From positions 1 to 52,964 of the forward strand of contig NZ_RPHB01000014.1 of the NCBI RefSeq assembly GCF_019343195.1: a DNA stretch of 52,964 bases. Direction: 5' to 3'. Position numbers and translations under genes: made by a program. Each line of letters starts with the position of its first letter. Position 1 is the stretch's first letter. A model generated the notes under the pieces. It saw nothing but the letters and a program-made list of their open reading frames with translations. It did not search any database and was not told the DNA's origin. Positions 44,220 to 50,797 of the stretch are shown one piece after another. Source of the DNA: Arthrospiribacter ruber (GTDB lineage: Bacteria; Bacteroidota; Bacteroidia; Cytophagales; Cyclobacteriaceae).

Positions 44220-45337
44220 AGGATTTGAATAATAAGTATGATTATTTAATTGTAGGTTCTGGGCTTTTCGGTTCAGTATTTGCCCAACAAATGTCAGAAA
44301 ATGGAAAGAGTTGTTTGGTAATTGAAAAAAGAAGCCATATTGGTGGTAATGTTTACTGTGAATCGATAGAAGGTATTAATGTACATAAATATGGTCCACA
44401 TATTTTTCATACTAATGATAAGGCTATCTGGGATTACGTAAATTCATTCGTAAGTTTAAACCACTTTATTTATTCACCCCTGGCTAATTTTAAAGACAGG
44501 CTATTCAATTTACCTTTTAATATGAATACATTTTATCAATTATGGAAAATAAGTGACCCAGAACAAGCCTCAATTAAAATTGCAGATCAGGTAGCTAACT
44601 CTGGAATATCCAACCCTGAGAATTTGGAAGAACAGGCTATTTGTATGGTTGGATCTGAAATTTATGAAACTTTTATTAAAGGTTATACAGAAAAGCAATG
44701 GGGCCGAAAGGCAACTGAATTGCCAAAATCGATAATTAAGCGTTTACCAGTAAGATACACTTATAATAATAATTATTTTAACGATCGATACCAAGGAATA
44801 CCAATAGGGGGATATAATAAACTAATTGAGGGTTTATTGAGAGGAGTAGAAGTAAAGACAAATGTCGATTTTATTAAAAAAAGGAAAGAGCTGAGCAGTG
44901 TTGCAGATTACATTATTTACACAGGAAAAATAGATGAATTTTTTGATTTTAAATATGGACATCTCGAATATAGAAGTTTAAGATTTAAGCATGAATACCT
45001 AAACCGTGAAAATTTCCAAGGAGTTGCTGCCATTAACTTTACTGAACGTAATGTTCCCTTCACAAGAATTGTTGAGCACAAGCATTTTGAGTTTGGAAAA
45101 CAAAAAGGAACAGTGATCACAAAAGAATATCCACAAGAATGGATTCCCGGAGTGGAGGCGTACTATCCAATAAACGATAGATATAATTCTGAAAGGTTTA
45201 AGAAATATTGGGAGTTGGCAAAACTCGAAGATAAAGTTGTTTTTGGGGGAAGGTTAGCTGAATATAAGTATTATGATATGCACCAAGTAATTGCTTCGGC
45301 ACTTTCAAAGGCAAAAACACTTTTGCAATTAAGCTGA
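44216..45337 (+). CDS. glf: UDP-galactopyranose mutase
   Basis: A flavoenzyme that turns UDP-galactopyranose into UDP-galactofuranose. The start at 44216 gives 373 residues. The FAD motif YLIVGSGLFGSVFAQQM, then EKRSHIGGNVY, NVHKYGPHIFHT, FIKGYTEKQWGRKA, PIGGYNKLIEGLL and the C-terminal FGGRLAEYKYYDMHQVIASA are all family hallmarks. It overlaps the short upstream gene by four bases, so it appears to belong to the peptide-export operon. Galactofuranose could be meant for the peptide or for a surface glycan; the sequence does not decide. Confidence 0.93.
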   Translation: MKDLNNKYDYLIVGSGLFGSVFAQQMSENGKSCLVIEKRSHIGGNVYCESIEGINVHKYGPHIFHTNDKAIWDYVNSFVSLNHFIYSPLANFKDRLFNLPFNMNTFYQLWKISDPEQASIKIADQVANSGISNPENLEEQAICMVGSEIYETFIKGYTEKQWGRKATELPKSIIKRLPVRYTYNNNYFNDRYQGIPIGGYNKLIEGLLRGVEVKTNVDFIKKRKELSSVADYIIYTGKIDEFFDFKYGHLEYRSLRFKHEYLNRENFQGVAAINFTERNVPFTRIVEHKHFEFGKQKGTVITKEYPQEWIPGVEAYYPINDRYNSERFKKYWELAKLEDKVVFGGRLAEYKYYDMHQVIASALSKAKTLLQLS

Positions 45338-45390
45338 AAACACAAGTCTCATCACAAAAGAATATCAATTTATAAACTCAGTTACATATT

Positions 45391-46680
45391 ATGAGAATTA
45401 TTCATTCATTTTGGTCCAAACCAAGTTTCCACCTACAAAAACAAGACTTCAGCAACAACCGGAAATTTGGAGGTTGGTTAGAGTATAAATTTTTCCTGAT
45501 GAGTAATTGCTTTAGTCTGTTGACACTAAGAAGAGAGCATTCTAATGTTGATCTATATACAGATGACTTTGGTTTTGATATCCTAATCAATCAGTTAAAT
45601 CTTCCTTATGGAGATGTTTCCTTAACTTTGAACAGTCTTAAAAACGAAGATCACAGGTTGTGGATTCTTGGAAAAATTAAAGTAATTGAACTACAAGAAA
45701 AACCTTTTGTTCATGTTGATAATGATGTTTTTACATGGGAGCCATTTCCTAAATCTAATCAAAATGATTATTTGTTAGTTCAAAGTAAGCACTTTGTGCC
45801 GGATAACTACAAGCTTGCATTATTGGAAGTTCAAAAAAAGCTTACAAATGTCCCGCTTCCTTTAAATAAGGACATTAATGAATATAATTTTAATGTAAAT
45901 GTGGGAATTGTAGGTGGAAATGACATCGATTTTTTCCAGAATTGGTGTAATACGGCTAAAAATTTTTTAAAAGAAAATAAGCTGCAAATTACCGATTTAG
46001 AAAATATCGGATATTTCAACCAAATTATTGAAGAGTTTTTTATTAGTTGTTTGTTAAGTGAAAGAAAAAATGTCACTTACCTTATAGACTGTTCCAATGA
46101 TCCGAATGTTTTGGACTCTGTACTTCAGTTTCATTTGGTGCCTTTCTTGGATAGGTATATTCACCTTGTAGGTATAGCAAAAAAAAATGAACTTGCATGT
46201 AAGCAATTGGAATTAAGGTTAAAGCATGAATTTCCAGAATATCATAAAAAAGTAATAGATTTAATTAACTCCTTTGATTGTAAAGATAGTTCTTCACTAT
46301 ATGAGAAAATGAAATTTGAACGAATTTCCAAATCATTACAAATTGTGTACAGTTATAAATATAGGGAATTAAAATCTCTTAAAATTAAGTTGTATGATAA
46401 CTTTACAATTTATGAAAATGAGGAGGATGGTTCATTTTGTTTTATTGAAGTTGATCCTTTTTCGGGTATTGAATTACACAAAATGTCCTTGAAAGGGATT
46501 AATCAATTAATTTGTTATTTCGCCGAACCACTTTCATTAAATGAGCTTATAGAACTGATTAAAAGAAATTTGCAAATTAACAATGATATTGAAGTCAGGC
46601 AAATGGAAAAAAATATTGTAAGCTCGATTTTTGAGGAAATTCTTTTGGTAGGTTCACTTGAAATTGGTTTAGGTAATTAG
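45391..46680 (+). CDS. DUF6734-like protein with DxD motif and PqqD-like tail
   Basis: A 429-residue protein with no signal peptide. The first 290 residues fit the DUF6734 family (MRIIHSFWSKPS, GGWLEYKFFLMSNCFSLLTL, WILGKIKVIELQEKPFVHVD). Asp110-Asn-Asp112 in FVHVDNDVF sits where a GT-A sugar transferase has its DxD metal site. Residues about 333-425 (FTIYENEEDGSFCFIEVDP, then NELIELIKRNLQI and SSIFEEILLVGSLEI) resemble a PqqD-like winged helix, the fold of RiPP leader-recognition elements. If both hold, this is a leader-guided glycosyltransferase. I regard the family call as fair and the two-domain reading as a hypothesis. It follows glf by 53 bp. Confidence 0.6.
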   Translation: MRIIHSFWSKPSFHLQKQDFSNNRKFGGWLEYKFFLMSNCFSLLTLRREHSNVDLYTDDFGFDILINQLNLPYGDVSLTLNSLKNEDHRLWILGKIKVIELQEKPFVHVDNDVFTWEPFPKSNQNDYLLVQSKHFVPDNYKLALLEVQKKLTNVPLPLNKDINEYNFNVNVGIVGGNDIDFFQNWCNTAKNFLKENKLQITDLENIGYFNQIIEEFFISCLLSERKNVTYLIDCSNDPNVLDSVLQFHLVPFLDRYIHLVGIAKKNELACKQLELRLKHEFPEYHKKVIDLINSFDCKDSSSLYEKMKFERISKSLQIVYSYKYRELKSLKIKLYDNFTIYENEEDGSFCFIEVDPFSGIELHKMSLKGINQLICYFAEPLSLNELIELIKRNLQINNDIEVRQMEKNIVSSIFEEILLVGSLEIGLGN

Positions 46681-46933
46681 CCTCTTCTCAAAAAATTTGA
46701 AATAGGTCAGAATTTGAGCGCTGATTTTCATGGAGAACAAATGATAAGAGTTACAGCAAAGACCTCCTAAGGCCTTTTACTATATAGTGAACACTGCAGT
46801 CCGAATCTTGAATGATCAACGGATTTGAAACTCCATCTCGACTACTAAAACAAGTATTTTACCATCTCAGAATTGAACTTGGGCTATTTCTGAATAAATT
46901 GGTTGAGTTAAACTTTCACCTAAACCCTAAAAA

Positions 46934-47220
46934 GGGCGAGCTGAAAAACGCCAACTGGAGAATAAATTCTTTAAATTTTGATGAATACCCCGTTTGACAA
47001 GTATTTTCCTTTTAAGCAGGTGCATGCTTATTCAATGATCTAGCTTGATTTCCGTGCTCCTGAAAATTTCACAACTTGAAATTTTCAGGCTAGTCTCAAG
47101 CATGCCATCTTCTTCATTGGGCTCATTCGAAGTATAAGCATACATCTTCAATCGCCCGCTTCGAACCTGCCTGACCGGTAGGCAGGTCTGGCATACCTGA
47201 GACTTTTTCAGCAAGCCCTA
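46934..47220. mobile_element. MITE-like element, copy 2 (uninterrupted)
   Basis: It has inverted ends GGGCGAGCTGAAAAA (from 46934) and TTTTTCAGCAAGCCC (to 47218). It matches copy 1 at 31353 without the nested insert, but has an extra 21-bp palindrome at 47166-47186 (CCTGCCT...AGGCAGG). The internal hairpin arms are CCTGAAAATTTC and GAAATTTTCAGG. There is no transposase. The flank 46681-46933 shows no gene. Confidence 0.7.
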
Positions 47221-47301
47221 AGTAAATTTGAATTTATAACCGGAGGGGATTTAAAATAGAGGGGATTTAATCTTCTTAGGACCCTTCGGATTAACTTTTT
47301 T

Positions 47302-47598
47302 CTATAAAAACTTGACCAGTGTCCCAAGCTTAGGATGAAAGGAAGGTTGGTATAGGATTAAATTTGCTTTTACCAGGCCCTTTATACAGTGATGGTAAGT
47401 GGCTATAGAACGGATTTGGGCCAATCTCATAATCCTGCCTCTAGTGATCCTGAATCCGTCCTTTACATCCTGTATCAAAAACTCCTTTAAAATGGCAGTA
47501 AATACAGCGATATGACTAGGATTAAATTCCGGTCGATTAAGAACTTTTCCCAAGAGTGCGATGACTTTTTTGACTTTTGAATTTTTCCTTGCTTCCAT
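47302..47598 (-). CDS. winged-helix mobile-element protein
   Basis: A 98-residue basic protein. ITRGRIMRLAQIRSIATYHHCIKGLVKANLILYQPSFHPKLGTLV has the pattern of small Bacteroidota mobile-element regulators or replication accessory proteins that use a winged helix. It lies three bases downstream of the excisionase-like gene on the same strand, so the two form an operon. No recombinase lies beside them, but the tRNA-linked integrase is 16 kb away. The exact role is unknown. Confidence 0.65.
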   Translation of the reverse strand: MEARKNSKVKKVIALLGKVLNRPEFNPSHIAVFTAILKEFLIQDVKDGFRITRGRIMRLAQIRSIATYHHCIKGLVKANLILYQPSFHPKLGTLVKFL

Positions 47599-47601
47599 TG
47601 A

Positions 47602-47859
47602 CTACTTTTCAAATAGAGCCTCAATTTCCTCAGTTCTATAATACCAAGTCCCACCTATTTTTTTAGGATTTAGCAAACCGTTGATCCTTAAGTTCTGAAG
47701 GGATCCCGGGGAAATGCTAAGGATTTTTCTTACCTCATTTCCTTTTATCCATTCCTTAAGGACTTTCTTTTTAGGTTCAATTAGTTTCCTGAAGTCATTC
47801 ATCAGTTGAACCCTTAGCATCTCAAGGTCTTCCTTGGTTATAAAATCAAAACTTGCCAT
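47602..47859 (-). CDS. excisionase-like helix-turn-helix protein
   Basis: An 85-residue protein with a MerR-like/excisionase helix-turn-helix in its C-terminal half: GNEVRKILSISPGSLQNLRI, then a wing PKKIGGTWYYRTEEIEALF. Such proteins bind DNA in Bacteroidota transposons and islands and direct excision or regulate. Together with the integrase after tRNA-Ser this may mark the other end of the island. Confidence 0.78.
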   Translation of the reverse strand: MASFDFITKEDLEMLRVQLMNDFRKLIEPKKKVLKEWIKGNEVRKILSISPGSLQNLRINGLLNPKKIGGTWYYRTEEIEALFEK

Positions 47860-48741
47860 AAATAGTAATTGAAGTTTCTAATCTAAAAAGACAAAAAGTA
47901 AGAAATCCACCTTCTGGGCATGAGGTGGGGAAATTTTATTGATAATACCTTTGATGAAGGTGGCAGATAAGTTTTTTGAAAGTAATTTAAAATCTATGTG
48001 ATAAACGATTAGCTTGCCTTCACCTCTTCCAATTCATTTTACAATATTTATAAAGCCATAGCGAAGTTTCATTTTCGATTGTAAGTTTTTTGCCTTCAAC
48101 AAATTCAGTCTTAGTAGAGAATTTAATTTTACCAAAATTGTTGCCCTCTGGAAGAAGACGATGTGTTCATTTATATCTACTAATTTACAAGATCGCGCAA
48201 GGAAAGGGGTAGTCCTATACAGGATTGGAAATCACTGCGAATAGCTTTATGTGGAACTGGGAAAACTGAGCTTGGAATGTTGAAATGTCATGTTTTTAAA
48301 AAGCCGTAATTCCCAAGAATAGGGGAAATAGGAACTGCTTTATCGCAGTTAGCTAGATGTAGGATTGTCTACAACAATCCCCAGCTTTCCATTTTGAAAG
48401 AGGAGAAAAATATCCTCGGAACTCGGATATTTGGATTTTTTAAAATCAATATTTTTAGAACCAAAAACAGTTATCAACATTGAGTTAAATTAAAGAGCTG
48501 TTCCTAAAACTTTTGATTCAGCATTTGATTTATGAAATTTTAGAAAAACCAATCTGAAGTACAAGGTTGCGCAAGCCTGAAAGTATAATCAGGGTTTTCC
48601 AAAGGAAGCCTTCCCGGATTATACTTCCATCCCTTGTTCTTCATCTGGTTTTTCTCTTAAGATACAAAATCAAATGTTGGCATTTGAAAGTTTGAATTTT
48701 GGATTTATAATTATTTTAAAAATTAGATTTTTGATTAAAGG
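47860..48741. other. intergenic region with hairpins next to the CRISPR trailer
   Basis: I see no reading frame with family features in these 880 bases. Hairpins are GGATTGT/ACAATCC (48362-48380), AAATATCC/GGATATTT (48408-48432) and the long one at 48544-48653. AT-rich sequence precedes the first repeat. Confidence 0.5.
48544..48653. repeat. long imperfect inverted repeat before the CRISPR array
   Basis: The outer arm AAAAACCAATCTGAAGTACA (from 48544) matches the reverse complement of the stretch ending CTTCATCTGGTTTTT (48653) with few mismatches. An inner arm GTATAATCAGGG (48583-48594) pairs with CCCGGATTATAC. The whole 110 bp can fold as one long hairpin. It may be a small mobile palindrome, or a terminator for the minus-strand array transcript. 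Confidence 0.65.
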
Positions 48742-48768
48742 ATTTCAATTCCTGTATGGTGCTATTAA

Positions 48769-48861
48769 GAATGTTGTATTGTTGTGTAGGTGTTCTTCCT
48801 ACCCTTCAACCTGGCCCCTCGCTAAAAACCTTCACTGAAGGTTTTCTAAACGCTCAGTCCT
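48769..48861. repeat. 93-bp interrupting element in CRISPR, copy 1 (most divergent)
   Basis: This is the outermost copy, between a mutated repeat and a repeat that reads ATTTCCTGTATGG. It holds GTAGG...CCTAC and AAAACCTTCACTGAAGGTTTT hairpins. Confidence 0.85.
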
Positions 48862-49014
48862 ATTTCCTGTATGGTGCGATTGAAGGTTGAGTGCTATATT
48901 TAAGTTTTATGGTTACTCCATTATTTCAATTCCTGTATGGTGCGATTGAAGGTCTAAAATTTCAACTTTCATTGTAAACCTTAGATTATTTCAATTCCTG
49001 TATGGTGCGATTGA

Positions 49015-49107
49015 GAGTGTTGTAATGTTGTGCAGGTGTATTTCCTACCCTTCAACCTGGCCCCTCGCTAAAAACCTTCACTGAAGGTTTTCTAAACGCT
49101 CGGTCCT
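49015..49107. repeat. 93-bp interrupting element in CRISPR, copy 2
   Basis: It starts GAGTGTTGTAATGTTGTGCA directly after a repeat cut at GATTGA and ends CTCGGTCCT directly before AATTCCTGTATGG. It is exactly 93 bp. Confidence 0.9.
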
Positions 49108-49262
49108 AATTCCTGTATGGTGCGATTGAAGGCAAAATAAGCCGATTAAAGAAAGTGAATTGTTTCCTTATTTCAATTCCTGTATGGTGCGATTGAAGGG
49201 TCTGATAGGTAATACAGCAAAACTCAATGAACTTTATTTCAATTCCTGTATGGTGCGATTGA

Positions 49263-49355
49263 GAGTGTTGTAATGTTGTGTAGGTGTATTTCCTACCCTT
49301 CAACCTGGCCCCTCGCTAAAAACCTTCACAGAAGGTTTTCTAAACGCTCGGTCCT
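49263..49355. repeat. 93-bp interrupting element in CRISPR, copy 3
   Basis: Same length and junctions as copy 2. One base of the hairpin differs (CACAGAAGG in place of CACTGAAGG). The flanking spacers are different from those of copy 2. Confidence 0.9.
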
Positions 49356-49483
49356 AATTCCTGTATGGTGCGATTGAAGGTATTGGCCTGTATCACCCGG
49401 CCTTTTCCCTTGTCCAATTTCAATTCCTGTATGGTGCGATTGAAGGCAACTGGAAGGATCAGCAGCGATCAGCCAGGAGCTTT

Positions 49484-50089
49484 ATTTCAATTCCTGTATG
49501 GTGCGATTGAGAGTGTTGTATTGTTGTGTAGATGTTTTTCCTACCCTACAACCTGGCCCCTCGCTAAAAACCTTCACTGAAGGTTTTCTCAACGCTCGGT
49601 CCTAATTCCTGTATGGTGCGATTGAAGGCACGTGGATTTTGACAACAAAACAGGGGAAATTTACATTTCAATTCCTGTATGGTGCGATTGAAGGAAAAAC
49701 ATCTTTAACAGTATTCAACTGCCAAAAGTATTTCAATTCCTGTATGGTGCGATTGAAGGCAACTGGAAGGATCAGCAGCGATCAGCCAGGAGCTTTATTT
49801 CAATTCCTGTATGGTGCGATTGAAGGAACACGACACCTGCTACCATGGCAGGATCGAGATCATTTCAATTCCTGTATGGTGCGATTGAAGGTGAATCATG
49901 AAGTTGTAGAAGCCGTTCCATTCTTCCATTTCAATTCCTGTATGGTGCGATTGAAGGTTTTTTACGCTTGTTGTCCAGGGCGACGGCAGCCTGATTTCAA
50001 TTCCTGTATGGTGCGATTGAAGGACGGCAGTAAGGTTTAGGGTCAGAAATCTTAACATTATTTCAATTCCTGTATGGTGCGATTGAAGG
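49484..50089. repeat. duplicated CRISPR block, first copy
   Basis: It holds the element copy 4 and seven spacers beginning CACGTGG, AAAAACATC, CAACTGG, AACACGAC, TGAATCATG, TTTTTTACGC and ACGGCAG. Confidence 0.9.
49511..49603. repeat. 93-bp interrupting element in CRISPR, copy 4
   Basis: Same junctions; it reads ACCCTACAACC and TTTTCTCAACG where copies 2-3 have ACCCTTCAACC and TTTTCTAAACG. It begins the duplicated spacer block. Confidence 0.9.
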
Positions 50090-50257
50090 AGCTGAAAACG
50101 AGTACAAGCCGATGCCGCTAAACGGATTTCAATTCCTGTATGGTGCGATTGAAGGAGATATGTTTAGACAATGCCCTTTCAATCAAGACATATTTCAATT
50201 CCTGTATGGTGCGATTGAAGGAAAGGCCAGACGGGCCAATAGACCACCTATTTTTGT

Positions 50258-50797
50258 ATTTCAATTCCTGTATGGTGCGATTGAGAGTGTTGTATTGTTG
50301 TGTAGATGTTTTTCCTACCCTACAACCTGGCCCCTCGCTAAAAACCTTCACTGAAGGTTTTCTCAACGCTCGGTCCTAATTCCTGTATGGTGCGATTGAA
50401 GGCACGTGGATTTTGACAACAAAACAGGGGAAATTTACATTTCAATTCCTGTATGGTGCGATTGAAGGAAAAACATCTTTAACAGTATTCAACTGCCAAA
50501 AGTATTTCAATTCCTGTATGGTGCGATTGAAGGCAACTGGAAGGATCAGCAGCGATCAGCCAGGAGCTTTATTTCAATTCCTGTATGGTGCGATTGAAGG
50601 AACACGACACCTGCTACCATGGCAGGATCGAGATCATTTCAATTCCTGTATGGTGCGATTGAAGGTTTTTTACGCTTGTTGTCCAGGGCGACGGCAGCCT
50701 GATTTCAATTCCTGTATGGTGCGATTGAAGGACGGCAGTAAGGTTTAGGGTCAGAAATCTTAACATTATTTCAATTCCTGTATGGTGCGATTGAAGG
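50258..50797. repeat. duplicated CRISPR block, second copy
   Basis: It has the same order as 49484-50089 but lacks the TGAATCATG spacer and one repeat (66 bp). The shared spacers appear identical. Confidence 0.9.
50285..50377. repeat. 93-bp interrupting element in CRISPR, copy 5
   Basis: Identical to copy 4, as expected from the duplication of the following spacer block. Confidence 0.9.

Noticed and set aside
46812-46997. Plus-strand frame of 61 codons
   Set aside because: It runs into the MITE sequence, starts in featureless DNA and shows no family pattern.
48640-48741. AT-rich stretch left of the array as CRISPR leader
   Set aside because: The adjoining repeats are degenerate and the repeat orientation favours a leader at the other end.
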